Notes under the pieces: generated by a model
What the model was told of the DNA's origin: nothing
Seen by the model: only the letters and a program-made list of their open reading frames with translations
Databases searched by the model: none
Shown: positions 25,732 to 34,713 of the stretch, in pieces
Layout: each line of letters begins with the position of its first letter
Numbering within the stretch: the first letter of the stretch is position 1
Assembly: GCF_900107745.1 (NCBI RefSeq)
Contig: NZ_FNRO01000029.1
Location: 1-63,872, forward strand
Direction of reading: 5' to 3'
DNA length: 63,872 bases
Origin: Variovorax sp. YR216
GTDB lineage: Bacteria > Pseudomonadota > Gammaproteobacteria > Burkholderiales > Burkholderiaceae_C
Translations under genes and position numbers: made by a program

Positions 25732-26931
25732 CTAGTGGGGCAGAGTAATGACGAAGCTCGCGCCGCCGCCCGGACGGTCTTCGCAGCGGACGCTGCCGCC
25801 GTGGCGTTCGGTGATGGACTTGACCAGCGCGAGCCCCAGGCCGACGCCGCCGTGGCGTTCGCTGGCGCCGGGCAGGCGGTAGAAGGGCTCGAAGATGCGT
25901 TCGCGCAGGGCGGCGGGCACGCCGGGCCCGCGGTCGTTGACCCGGATCTCGGCGGCGCCGCCGCGGCTCGCGAGTTCGACCGTGGTGTCGCCGGCACCAT
26001 AGCGGCGCGCGTTTTCGAGCAGATTGCGGATCGCGCGGCGCAGCAGCCGCGGCACGCCGCGCACCGTGAGGGCGTCGCTGTGGGTGCCTTCGCTCACTTC
26101 GAGGTCTGCATCGACCCGCGCGCACTCCTCGGCAGCGAGACCGGTGAGGTCCACTGTCTCGACCGTACCCATGTCCGCTTCCTTCGCATCGAGCCGGCTG
26201 GCCAGCAGGATCTCGTCGATCAGCTGGTCGAGCTCGGCGATGTTGCGCGAGATCTCCTCGCGCGCGGCCTCGCTCGGGCGTTCGCCGCCCATCAGTTCGA
26301 GGCCCATGCGGATGCGCGCGAGCGGGGAGCGCAGTTCGTGCGAGGCGTTGGCGAGCAGCGACTTGTGCGAGCGCACGAGTTCCTCGATGCGGGCTGCCGC
26401 CAGGTTGAAGCGCTTCGACAGGTCGGCCACTTCGTCCTGCCCGTCCTGCGCGACACGCATCGAGAGATCGCCTTCGCCCCAGCGCTGCACGCCGCGCTGC
26501 AGCTCTTCGAGCCGCTTGGTGAGTCGGCGCACGATCGGGTAGACGCCCAGTGCGACGGCGACGCCGATGAGCGCCACCATCCACCCGAGGCCGAACGGCG
26601 AGCGCCAGGGCGCCAGGCCCGGGCCGCCCGGGCCGCCAGGACCCATCTGGGGCCGGGGGCCGACGCGCAAGGTGATGTTGCGTCCGTCTCCCAGGTCGAC
26701 GTCGAAGTCGAGGCCCTGCCCGGGCACGCGCAGGGCCTTGCCGCGCCCGATGGGGCGGTCGTGGTCGTCGAGCACCACGACGTCGCGCGGGACGGGCGCG
26801 AGGCGCTCGCGCTCGTATTCGGCGGCTTCGCGCACGATCCAGTTGGCGGTGAGCGTCAGGATGAAGACGCCCGCCACGACCGCGAGCCAGATGCGGACGT
26901 ACAGGTGGCGCCGGTAGAGGTTCAGCAGCAT
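25732..26931 (-). CDS. HAMP-domain sensor histidine kinase (EnvZ/RstB-like)
   Basis: A 399-aa classical inner-membrane kinase: transmembrane segment about residues 12-33, periplasmic sensor of about 85 residues with a Gly/Pro-rich end, second membrane segment about 115-130, HAMP linker, HisKA with ANASHELRSPLARI (phospho-acceptor His) and HATPase boxes NLLENARRYG, VNDRGPGVP and VGLGLALVKSI. It follows the response regulator by 8 bp on the same strand, a standard two-component operon. Signal unknown; envelope stress is a guess from subfamily likeness. Confidence 0.9.
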   Translation of the reverse strand: MLLNLYRRHLYVRIWLAVVAGVFILTLTANWIVREAAEYERERLAPVPRDVVVLDDHDRPIGRGKALRVPGQGLDFDVDLGDGRNITLRVGPRPQMGPGGPGGPGLAPWRSPFGLGWMVALIGVAVALGVYPIVRRLTKRLEELQRGVQRWGEGDLSMRVAQDGQDEVADLSKRFNLAAARIEELVRSHKSLLANASHELRSPLARIRMGLELMGGERPSEAAREEISRNIAELDQLIDEILLASRLDAKEADMGTVETVDLTGLAAEECARVDADLEVSEGTHSDALTVRGVPRLLRRAIRNLLENARRYGAGDTTVELASRGGAAEIRVNDRGPGVPAALRERIFEPFYRLPGASERHGGVGLGLALVKSITERHGGSVRCEDRPGGGASFVITLPH

Positions 26932-26939
26932 CGCCGCGC

Positions 26940-27653
26940 CTAGTCTTGCTGCTTGGCGAACACGTAGCCCACGCCGCGCACGGTGAGGATGCGCTTGGGG
27001 TTCTTGGCGTCGGCCTCGATTGCGGCGCGGATGCGGCCCATGTGCACGTCGATCGAGCGGTCGAAGGCTTCGAGCTCGCGGCCGCGCACGGCTTCCATGA
27101 TCTGGTCGCGCGTGAGCACGCGGCCGGCGCGTTCGGCCATGGCGGTAAGCAGGTCGAACTGGTAGGAGGTGAGGTCCGCCGGCTCGCCGCTCACCGTCAC
27201 GGTGCGTGCGTTGCGGTCGATCTCGAGGGAGCCGAAGCGCATCACCGAAGGCGCGGTCGCATCGGCCGGGCTCTCGCCGCGGCGGCGCAGCACCGCGCGG
27301 ATGCGGGCGAGCAGTTCGCGCGGCTCGAAGGGCTTGGGCAGGTAGTCGTCGGCGCCGATCTCGAGCCCGATGATGCGGTCCATCGGATCGCCCTTGGCGG
27401 TGAGCATCAGCACCGATACCTTGGCGAGCCCGTTGGGCAGCGCGCGGATGCGGCGGCAGACCTCGAGGCCGTCGGTGTCCGGCAGCATCAGGTCGAGGAT
27501 CACGAGATCGGGCGTGCGCTGCTGCAGCAAATCGAGGCCGGTGGCGCCGTCTGCGGCGTGGCTGAAGCCGAAACCCGACTGGGTCAGGTATTCACCCACC
27601 ATCTGCGCCAGGCGGGTGTCGTCTTCGATCATCAGGAGTTGGGGCGTGCTCAT
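26940..27653 (-). CDS. OmpR-family response regulator
   Basis: A 237-aa regulator. The receiver domain has acidic pocket IEDD, phospho-acceptor Asp54 in LVILDLMLPDTDG and a conserved Lys in LPKPFEPRELLARI; the winged-helix output domain covers about residues 130-235 (DLTSYQFDLLTAMAERAGRV and VDVHMGRIRAAIE-like recognition region). It is the first gene of the pair with the HAMP kinase, resembling RstA/RstB. Targets cannot be inferred. Confidence 0.92.
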   Translation of the reverse strand: MSTPQLLMIEDDTRLAQMVGEYLTQSGFGFSHAADGATGLDLLQQRTPDLVILDLMLPDTDGLEVCRRIRALPNGLAKVSVLMLTAKGDPMDRIIGLEIGADDYLPKPFEPRELLARIRAVLRRRGESPADATAPSVMRFGSLEIDRNARTVTVSGEPADLTSYQFDLLTAMAERAGRVLTRDQIMEAVRGRELEAFDRSIDVHMGRIRAAIEADAKNPKRILTVRGVGYVFAKQQD

Positions 27654-27755
27654 CGTTATTCCCTCCGCGGGGCGGCATGCTGCAAGGTTCGTCGCCCGCC
27701 GCCAAGCGGGCTTGAACGCAACGTAAAGTTCGGTAAACGTCTTTCGCCGGATATT

Positions 27756-29384
27756 TCAGGCCGGCGCGAAAAGCATCGATTCGCGGGGGCTGTCGCCGAG
27801 GGCGGCAGCGGGGCGCTCGTCGAGCACCGTGCGCAGCCTGCCGGCCTCCAGCGCGGGATGGTCGAGCGTCGCGCGTTCGAGGATCTCGGTCGCAAGCAGG
27901 TCCAGCCGCGTTGCCGAATCCCTCAACCGCTTGACGAAGGCCCGGTCGTCGAGGCGGTCCGTGAGGCTGCGGTTCAGCTCCGCGAACCACGGCAGGGCGG
28001 CATGGTCGAGCAGCACCGGCGGATTGCGCCGGCTGCTCACCGCGGACCAGGCGCGCAGGAAGTCCTGCATCGCGAAGTTCAGCTGCTGGCAATGCTGGAG
28101 CTCGTTGCGCAACTGGCCGAGCAGCGCGACGTCGGTCAGGCGCTGCTGGAAGAAGATCTGCGACAGCACGCCCCAGTAGTAGGTGTAGTCCCAGATCACC
28201 TTGACCGGCAGCACCTCCGGGTCGCCGAACAGCGCGTACTGGTCGGTGTAGAGGGCCAGCGTGCTCTCGTAGAACGAGTGGTAGATCTGGTCGTAGAGCT
28301 GCGCACGGGCCTCCAGCGCCAGCCCTTCGCGGTCGCGTGCGATGAGGTCTGCGATGTAGGTGTTGCCGATCGCGATGAAGTCGCTGCCCGGCGAATAGAA
28401 CGGGTCGAGGAAGAGCCCGGCCTCCCCGGTGAGTGCCCAGCGGTCGGCCGAGAAGACCTGCTTGCAGCCGTACGAGAAGCGACGGAAGAAGGCGAAGTCC
28501 TGCAGCAGATGGCGCTTGCCGTCGAGCTCGTCGAAAAGGCGCGGCTGCCAGGTGCGGAACCAGTCCATCGCCTTGTCGAAGCTGTCCATCTTCTCGATCG
28601 GATGCAGCCGCGGATCTGCCACGATGCCGACCGAGTGCGAGCCCGAGGCCAGCGGGATCAGCCACACCCAGTAGCCCGCGCCGACGAGATGGTTGGTCGA
28701 CAGCCACCGCGCCTGCGGCTCGCAGCGCGTGCGCCAGGCCGGGTCGTCGGACCAGTCGTCGATGGTGATGCGCTCGCCGATGCGGAACCAGACCGCGTTG
28801 CATTCGTGCGCGTTGGGCTGCGCGAGCCCGAGCTTGCGCTTGAGCAGGCCGGCGCGGCCGCAGGCGTCGACCAGCCAGCGGGCGTGCATCGCATGGGTCT
28901 CGCCGCCGCGCGTCCATTCGATGCGATGCGGCGATCGCGCGTCGTCGGCCAGGTCGATGCGGCGCACCGTGGCGCCGTCGATGAAGCGCACGCCCCGATG
29001 CGCGGCTTCCTCGGCGAGATAGTTCTCGAAGATGCCTCGATCGATCTGGTAGCTCGGCACCGAGAGATAGCGGCTGGCGCCGATCTCCGTCACTGCATCG
29101 ATATCGCGCCGCCCTTCGCTGAAGAAGAAGCGGAAGCCGAACTTGCGCAGCTGCGCGCCGCGCATGTGCGGCCCGAGGCCGAGCACCGTGTCGAAGTAGT
29201 GCGCGCCGATCTCCACCGACGACTCGCCCACCTTGTGCGCGGCATGCGGCACGGGGTGGCTCCGGCGCTCGAGCACCACCACGTCGATGTCGGCGAACTG
29301 CTGCTTGAGCTGCAGCGCCAGCGTGAGCCCGGCCAGCCCGCCACCTGTGATCACGACGTCGTGGTGGGCGGCGGTGGCGGTCAT
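27756..29384 (-). CDS. Flavin-dependent halogenase-like oxidoreductase
   Basis: A 542-aa FAD enzyme. An N-terminal Rossmann motif VVITGGGLAGLTLALQL precedes KVGESSVEIGAHYF (flavin-halogenase GES-type motif), and GYWVWLIPL contains the WxWxIP signature that distinguishes halogenases from monooxygenases. TGEAGLFLDPFYSPGSDFIA binds the FAD pyrophosphate. Relatives lie in aryl-polyene/xanthomonadin pigment clusters, where halogenation or another flavin oxidation of the polyene head is proposed. Here it follows a ketosynthase pair by 7 bp. Whether it halogenates is unproven. Confidence 0.8.
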   Translation of the reverse strand: MTATAAHHDVVITGGGLAGLTLALQLKQQFADIDVVVLERRSHPVPHAAHKVGESSVEIGAHYFDTVLGLGPHMRGAQLRKFGFRFFFSEGRRDIDAVTEIGASRYLSVPSYQIDRGIFENYLAEEAAHRGVRFIDGATVRRIDLADDARSPHRIEWTRGGETHAMHARWLVDACGRAGLLKRKLGLAQPNAHECNAVWFRIGERITIDDWSDDPAWRTRCEPQARWLSTNHLVGAGYWVWLIPLASGSHSVGIVADPRLHPIEKMDSFDKAMDWFRTWQPRLFDELDGKRHLLQDFAFFRRFSYGCKQVFSADRWALTGEAGLFLDPFYSPGSDFIAIGNTYIADLIARDREGLALEARAQLYDQIYHSFYESTLALYTDQYALFGDPEVLPVKVIWDYTYYWGVLSQIFFQQRLTDVALLGQLRNELQHCQQLNFAMQDFLRAWSAVSSRRNPPVLLDHAALPWFAELNRSLTDRLDDRAFVKRLRDSATRLDLLATEILERATLDHPALEAGRLRTVLDERPAAALGDSPRESMLFAPA

Positions 29385-29391
29385 GGCGGTC

Positions 29392-30198
29392 TCAGCAGGG
29401 TTGCAGCGCGAGTTGCAGGGAGAGCTTGTCCGACAGCGGCAGGCGCAGCGATTCGGCATCGCCGCGCGCCAGCGCTTCGAACACCGGCAGCGCATCGGCC
29501 ATCGCGTTGTCGCTGAGCGCGCGTGCGGCATCGGTGCGCAGCGCGGTGGCGCTTGCCGCTCCGCTGGCGAGCGACCAGTCGATCGACGCCACCGAGCGGT
29601 CGGTGCGCTCGGGCGAAATGACCATCGCGACGGCCAGCAGGCCGCGGCTCTTCGTCACGGACGCGAGCGCGCCCACGGCGGGCATGTCGTAGCCGACGAG
29701 CAGCACCGCGCGCTGGTCGGCCGCGCACTGCGCCGCCGCTTCGAGGAGGCCGGACGCGAAGGTGCTTTCGTAAGCCGTCAGCGAGTTGCTCGCCGCCATG
29801 CAGCCGGTGCCGATGGTCCAGTAGCCCACGGCCGCGTTGTGCACCGAGTTGTGGAACTTGATCGGCGACAGCAGCTTCGGATCGGCCGCGAGCGTGCTGC
29901 ACATGTAGTCGTTGATGCCGAGGTCGCCGTGCGCCGATGCGAACACGCACGGCAGGTCTGCCGCGTTGCGGCCCGCGCCGGCGACCGCGGCCGCCGCGAC
30001 TTCGAGTGACAGCGCGACGGTGTCGGGTGCGCGGCGGCGCTCGGCGGGCGCGAGCACCTGCGGCGACGGCCGCTTGGCCGGCGGATCGACGGGTTGGCCC
30101 TCGCCGCGGAAGACGGCGCGCGCGACGTCCCAGCCAGGCAGCGCGGGCGCCCAGAAGGCCGGTCCTTCGATGTAGACGGTCGGAGTCTTCACGCTCAT
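29392..30198 (-). CDS. Ketosynthase-like protein, chain-length-factor type
   Basis: A 268-aa protein matching the short beta-ketoacyl-synthase-like family found in aryl-polyene clusters. It has FHNSVHNAAVGYWTIGTG, then CMAASNSLTAYE; a full ketosynthase has about 400 residues and a Cys-His-His triad, which is absent here. Such proteins are thought to pair with a catalytic ketosynthase and set chain length. It overlaps the upstream ketosynthase stop by 4 bp (ATGA), so the two are translationally coupled and probably form a heterodimer. Confidence 0.8.
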   Translation of the reverse strand: MSVKTPTVYIEGPAFWAPALPGWDVARAVFRGEGQPVDPPAKRPSPQVLAPAERRRAPDTVALSLEVAAAAVAGAGRNAADLPCVFASAHGDLGINDYMCSTLAADPKLLSPIKFHNSVHNAAVGYWTIGTGCMAASNSLTAYESTFASGLLEAAAQCAADQRAVLLVGYDMPAVGALASVTKSRGLLAVAMVISPERTDRSVASIDWSLASGAASATALRTDAARALSDNAMADALPVFEALARGDAESLRLPLSDKLSLQLALQPC

Positions 30199-31406
30199 GC
30201 TGCGGCTCCCTTGCCGAAGATCAGCGCGCAGTTGTTGCCGCCAAAGCCGAAGGAATTGCTCAGCGCATGGCGCACCTCGCCGCGCGCCGGCTGCAGCTTG
30301 ATCTGCGGGCCGCACTCGGCGTCCAGCGTCGTGGTGTTGACGGTGCCGGGCTTGAGGCCCGTCTCGATCGCGAGCAGGCTGATCACGGCCTCGACGATGC
30401 CCGCCGCACCCAGCGTGTGGCCCGTGAAGCCCTTGGTCGAACTGGCGTGGGTGGTCTCAGGGAAGCGCCGCGCGACCAGCGCGCCTTCCACTTCGTCGTT
30501 CTTGGTGCTCGCGGTGCCGTGCATGTTGATGTAGTCGATGTCCTTGGGCTGAAGCCCGGCGCGCGACAGCGCGTCGTCGAGCGCGCGCTCGGCGCCCAGG
30601 CCTTCGGGGTGCGGGGTGGACATGTGGTGTGCGTCGCTCGCTTCGCCGTAGCCCAGCAGCTCGAGCGGACCTTCGCCGCGTTCGAGCAGCGCGAAGCCTG
30701 CGGCTTCGCCGAGGCTGATGCCGTTGCGGCCCGCATCGAAGGGCCGGCACGGTTCGGGCGACACCAGTTCGAGCGAGTTGAAGCCGAAGAGCACGCTGCC
30801 GCAGAGGGTGTCCACGCCGCCGACCACGGCCGCGTCGACCAGCCCGAGCCGGATCAGCCGCTCGGCCGAGGCGAACACCTTGCCGCTCGACGAGCAGGCG
30901 GTGGAGATCGTCTCCGCCGGGCCTTCGAGGCCGAGCGCGTCCTGCACGAACATGGTGAGCGAATGCGGCGTGTGCACCTTGGGCCGGTGCTGGTGGGCCG
31001 GAAAGGCACCGTTGTCGAGCTCGGTATAGGCCGCTTCGGTCTCGCCGATGCTCGAGGTCGAGGTGCCGAGGATCAGCGCGATCCTGTCCGCGCCATAGCG
31101 CTTCCGTGCAGCGGCCACCGCTTCGATGAAGCCGTCGGGCTGGAGGCCGAGCCACGCGAGGCGGTTGTTGCGGCAATCCCAGCTTGCGAGTTCGTCCGGC
31201 AGCCTGAGTTCTTCGAGGCCGTCGACGCGGCCGATCCAGGTCGGCAGCGGCGTGGGGCCGAAATCATTGGCGCGAAGGCCGCTCTTCGATTGTTCGAGCG
31301 CCGCCAGAAGCGGGCCCTTGCCCACGCCGACCGCCGACGTGGCGGTGTAGGCGCTGACTCGCAGGGGAGGGATGCGGGAAGGTGACACGGTAAAAGTAGT
31401 GTGCAA
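30195..31406 (-). CDS. Beta-ketoacyl-ACP synthase (FabB/FabF type)
   Basis: A 403-aa condensing enzyme with the complete triad: Cys171 in ISTACSSSGK, His296 in NMHGTASTKND and His330 in KGFTGHTLGAAG (with Lys325). It extends acyl chains on acyl carrier protein. A TTG at 31406 is taken as start because GGAG lies 7 bases upstream; a GTG 18 bases later is possible but lacks such a site. It is the first gene of ketosynthase, chain-length-factor-like and halogenase-like genes, pointing to a dedicated polyene or polyketide product rather than housekeeping fatty acids. Confidence 0.85.
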   Translation of the reverse strand: MHTTFTVSPSRIPPLRVSAYTATSAVGVGKGPLLAALEQSKSGLRANDFGPTPLPTWIGRVDGLEELRLPDELASWDCRNNRLAWLGLQPDGFIEAVAAARKRYGADRIALILGTSTSSIGETEAAYTELDNGAFPAHQHRPKVHTPHSLTMFVQDALGLEGPAETISTACSSSGKVFASAERLIRLGLVDAAVVGGVDTLCGSVLFGFNSLELVSPEPCRPFDAGRNGISLGEAAGFALLERGEGPLELLGYGEASDAHHMSTPHPEGLGAERALDDALSRAGLQPKDIDYINMHGTASTKNDEVEGALVARRFPETTHASSTKGFTGHTLGAAGIVEAVISLLAIETGLKPGTVNTTTLDAECGPQIKLQPARGEVRHALSNSFGFGGNNCALIFGKGAAA

Positions 31407-31487
31407 AAGCGCTCCGGCGCGAAACCTTTAAGACTAACAGCTACCGGCGATCTGGATGCAACCGCCCGCTCTGCCGCAGGGCGCCCG

Positions 31488-32858
31488 TCAGGTCGCGGCC
31501 GGGTCGGGCGCCTCTTCCTTCCCCTTCGCGGCGCCGTTGGTGTAGGTGCGCGATGCCAGCGCCACCAGTAACAGCACCGGCACACCCAGTGCGGCCGTGC
31601 CGATGAAGAAGGCGTGGTAGCCGAAGGCGTCCACGAACGCACCCGAATACCCGGCGATGAACTTGGGCAAGAGGAGCATCAGCGAGCTGAACAGCGCGTA
31701 CTGCGTGGCCGAGTAGCTCACGTTCGTCAGGCTCGACAGATAGGCGATGAAGGCCGCCGAGGCGATCCCGCCGGCGAGGTTGTCGGCCGACACCACCAGC
31801 ACCAGCGCGGTGAGGTCGTGCCCGCGCGTGGCGAGCCCGGCAAACAGCAGGTTGCTCGCGGCGCTGAGCACCGCCCCCAGCATCAGCACGCGCATGACGC
31901 CGAGCCGCATCGACAGTACGCCGCCGACGAATGCGCCGACCAGGGTCATGATCACGCCGTAGATCTTGCTGACCGTGGCGACCTCGTCCTTGGTGAAGCC
32001 CATGTCGACGTAGAACGGGTTGGCCATGATGCCCATCACCACGTCGCTGATGCGATAGACCGCGATCAGCGAGAGGATCAGCACCGCCTGCCAACGGTAG
32101 CGGCGGATGAAGTCGGCGAAGGGCTCGATCAGCACGCTTTCGAGCCACTCGCCCGCGTTCTTCGGCTTCGGCATCGCCGCGCGCACCGGCTCGGGCGACA
32201 GCAGCACCGTGATCACGCCCACCGCCATCGAGCCGGCCATCACGAGGTAGGCGAACTTCCAGGCGCCGTTCTGGTAGCCGGCCAGGCCCGGCAGCTCGGC
32301 CCAGGCGGCGATCCACAGCACGCCTGCACCCGCCCAGATCATCGCGAGGCGGTAGCCCGTCTGGTAGGCCGCGGCCAGCGCCGCCTGCTTGCGTGCGGCG
32401 GCGGACTCGATGCGGAAGGCGTCGAGCGCGATGTCCTGCGTCGCCGAACCGAAGGCGACCGCCACCGCGCACCACACCAGCGGCGGCAGGCCGTCGCGCG
32501 GATCGTTGAAGGCCATGCCGCACAGGCCCGCGATCACCGCGAACTGCGCGATCAGCAGCCAGCCGCGCCGCCTGCCCAGGAGGGTGGTGAACGGTGGCAC
32601 CGGCACCCGGTCCACCAGCGGCGCCCAGGCCCACTTGAAGCCGTAGGCCAGGCCGACCCAGCTCAGGAAGCCGATGGTGGTGCGGTCGATGCCCGCTTCG
32701 CGGAGGCGGAAGCTCAGCGTGCCCAGTACCAGCAGCAGCGGCAGCCCCGCCGAGAAGCCGAGCGCGAGCATGCGCAGCGTGGCGGGTTCGAGATAGACCT
32801 TCAGCGCGTCGCGCCAGGGCAGGGAAGGGGGGGCTTCGGCAGCCGGTGGTGCGGACAT
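31488..32858 (-). CDS. ampG: AmpG-like muropeptide permease (MFS)
   Basis: A 456-aa major-facilitator protein with about 12 membrane segments. GFSAGLPLLLVLGTLSFRL, the AmpG-typical ATQDIALDAFRIE and MGIMANPFYVDMGFTKDEVA support AmpG, which imports GlcNAc-anhydroMurNAc muropeptides for recycling and, in many bacteria, beta-lactamase induction. It is divergent from the ureide island, sharing a 123-bp intergenic region, and lies 81 bp downstream of... the opposite side of the ketosynthase start on the same strand. No functional link to either is implied. Confidence 0.87.
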   Translation of the reverse strand: MSAPPAAEAPPSLPWRDALKVYLEPATLRMLALGFSAGLPLLLVLGTLSFRLREAGIDRTTIGFLSWVGLAYGFKWAWAPLVDRVPVPPFTTLLGRRRGWLLIAQFAVIAGLCGMAFNDPRDGLPPLVWCAVAVAFGSATQDIALDAFRIESAAARKQAALAAAYQTGYRLAMIWAGAGVLWIAAWAELPGLAGYQNGAWKFAYLVMAGSMAVGVITVLLSPEPVRAAMPKPKNAGEWLESVLIEPFADFIRRYRWQAVLILSLIAVYRISDVVMGIMANPFYVDMGFTKDEVATVSKIYGVIMTLVGAFVGGVLSMRLGVMRVLMLGAVLSAASNLLFAGLATRGHDLTALVLVVSADNLAGGIASAAFIAYLSSLTNVSYSATQYALFSSLMLLLPKFIAGYSGAFVDAFGYHAFFIGTAALGVPVLLLVALASRTYTNGAAKGKEEAPDPAAT

Positions 32859-32956
32859 GGAGGGGCGTTGATCAGGGTTCTCCCATTATTCCCGCTTGCG
32901 TCGGGGTCTCCTCGTCGCGATGCGCGTGCTTCCGCTGGCATACCGCTTGCAAGGGA

Positions 32957-32970
32957 TCTTGTACACAAGA
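32957..32970. promoter_or_regulatory. Candidate GntR operator 1: TCTTGT-AC-ACAAGA
   Basis: A perfect inverted repeat, TCTTGTACACAAGA, 11 bp before the allophanate hydrolase start in the ampG-atzF divergent region. Its CTTG-N4-CAAG plan is shared with a second site upstream of the BMP receptor gene. FCD-type GntR regulators bind short palindromes of this class. The closeness to the start codon suggests repression. Binding by the cluster's GntR protein is inference. Confidence 0.6.
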
Positions 32971-32981
32971 CGGGATGCTTA

Positions 32982-34676
32982 ATGATGGTGCACGAGCAAA
33001 CGGATGACGCAGCCGGGCCGGCGTGGATCACGCGGCTCGCCTCGCCGGTGAAGACGGCCGCAAGCGGCCCGCTGGCCGGCCTGCGCTTTGCGGCCAAGGA
33101 CAACATCGACGTGGCCGGCGTGCCGACCACGGCCGCATGCCCCGCCTTCTCGCGCACACCGGTGGCGCACGCAACGGTGGTGCAGCGGCTGCTCGACGCC
33201 GGTGCGCTCCTGCTGGGCAAGACCAATCTGGACCAGTTCGCCTGCGGCCTCAACGGCACGCGCTCGCCCTACGGCGCGGTGCCGAACAGCTTCGACGCGC
33301 GCTACGTTTCGGGCGGCTCGAGTTCGGGGTCGGCCGTCGTGGTGGCCAAGGGCGAGGCCGATTTCTCGCTCGGCACCGATACCGCCGGCTCCGGCCGCGT
33401 GCCGGCGGGGCTCAACAACATCGTCGGCATCAAGCCGTCGCGCGGCCTGGTGAGCGCGCGCGGCGTGGTGCCGGCGGCGCAGAGCGTGGATTGCGTGTCG
33501 ATCTTCGCCCGCACCGTCGATGTCGCGGCGCGAGTGCTCGAGGCCGCGATGGGCTTCGACGCGGGCGATCCGTATTCGCGCGGGCTCGCGCTCGCCACGC
33601 AGCCGCTGCCGGCGAACTTCCGCTTCGGCGTGCCGTCGGTGCTGCGCTTCTTCGGCGACGTGCAGGCGCAGCGGGCCTTCGCGCAGGCGATCGAGCAGAT
33701 GCGCGCACTGGGCGGCACGCCGGTCGAGATCGATTACGCGCCGCTCGCCGAAGCGGCCTCACTGCTCTACGAAAGTGCGCTGGTGGCCGAACGCTACGCC
33801 GCGGTGCGCGAATTCTTCGATGCGCACGAGACTGAAGTCATCGAGCCGGTGCGCGGCATCCTCGCGCAGGGGCGGGACTACAGCGCCGCCGATTTCGTCG
33901 ATGCACGCGTGAAGCTGCAGGCCTTGGCCCAGCGCGCCGCCGCGCTGTGGGACGGCATCGACGTGCTGCTGGTGCCGACCGCGCCGACCCACTACACGAT
34001 CGAAGCGATGCGGGCCGACCCGGTCGCCCTCAACCGCAACCTGGGCGAGTACACGAACTTCGTGAACCTGCTCGACTACGCGGCGATCTCGGTGCCCGCG
34101 AGCATCCGCGAGGATGGCCTGCCGTTCGGCATCACGATCATCGGCCCCTGCGGCAGCGACTTCCAGCTGGCCGAGCTGGGCCAGCGCTTTCACCATTCCA
34201 CCGGCCTGCCGCTCGGCGCGACGGGCGAGCCGATGCCCGCGCCGCAGCCGTTGCCGATCATTGCGCCGGCCCCGACGGTACGCGTCGCCATGGTCGGCGC
34301 ACATCTGTCCGGGATGCCGCTCAACGGCCAACTGATCGAACGCGGTGCCCGGCTGCTGCGCGCGACGCACACCGCGCCGCAGTACCGCCTCTATGCACTG
34401 CCCGGCACCGTCCCGCCCAAACCCGGGCTGCTGCGCGTGCCCTCGGGCGAAGGCGCGGCGATTGCGGTCGAGATCTGGGAGATGCCGCTCGTGCACTACG
34501 GCAGCTTTGTCGCGCTCATCCCGGCGCCGCTCGGCATCGGAAGCCTGACGCTCGCCGATGGCAGCAGCGTGCAGGGCTTTCTCTGCGAAGCGCTGGCCGT
34601 GCAGGGCGCGGAAGACATCACGCACCACGGCGGATGGCGCGCCTACATCGCCTCGCGCGCCACACAGACCGCCTGA
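32982..34676 (+). CDS. atzF: Allophanate hydrolase (AtzF type)
   Basis: A 564-aa amidase-signature enzyme with Lys39 (RFAAKDNIDV), cis-Ser in SGGSSSGSAV (Ser113/114) and nucleophile Ser137 (GTDTAGSGRVPAG). The extra C-terminal domain (about residues 440-560, with YRLYALPGTVPPKPGLLRV) is the hallmark of allophanate hydrolases. The enzyme splits allophanate to ammonia and carbon dioxide, the last step of biuret, cyanurate and urea-carboxylase routes. No urea carboxylase gene adjoins, favouring a biuret-type source. Two successive ATGs (32982, 32985) are possible starts. It is the first gene of a 13.5-kb codirectional island. Confidence 0.9.
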   Translation: MMVHEQTDDAAGPAWITRLASPVKTAASGPLAGLRFAAKDNIDVAGVPTTAACPAFSRTPVAHATVVQRLLDAGALLLGKTNLDQFACGLNGTRSPYGAVPNSFDARYVSGGSSSGSAVVVAKGEADFSLGTDTAGSGRVPAGLNNIVGIKPSRGLVSARGVVPAAQSVDCVSIFARTVDVAARVLEAAMGFDAGDPYSRGLALATQPLPANFRFGVPSVLRFFGDVQAQRAFAQAIEQMRALGGTPVEIDYAPLAEAASLLYESALVAERYAAVREFFDAHETEVIEPVRGILAQGRDYSAADFVDARVKLQALAQRAAALWDGIDVLLVPTAPTHYTIEAMRADPVALNRNLGEYTNFVNLLDYAAISVPASIREDGLPFGITIIGPCGSDFQLAELGQRFHHSTGLPLGATGEPMPAPQPLPIIAPAPTVRVAMVGAHLSGMPLNGQLIERGARLLRATHTAPQYRLYALPGTVPPKPGLLRVPSGEGAAIAVEIWEMPLVHYGSFVALIPAPLGIGSLTLADGSSVQGFLCEALAVQGAEDITHHGGWRAYIASRATQTA

Positions 34677-34713
34677 ATCCCCGTATCCAACCTCGAACTC
34701 TCTGGAGTCCTCC

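Noticed and set aside
32942..32956. CTTGCAAG palindrome next to operator 1
   Set aside because: Eight bases with no spacer occurs often by chance and does not share the CTTG-N4-CAAG plan.
31614..32981. Upstream extension of allophanate hydrolase over the ampG gene
   Set aside because: It is antisense to ampG and out of character; homology starts at about 32982 and the palindromic operator lies just upstream.
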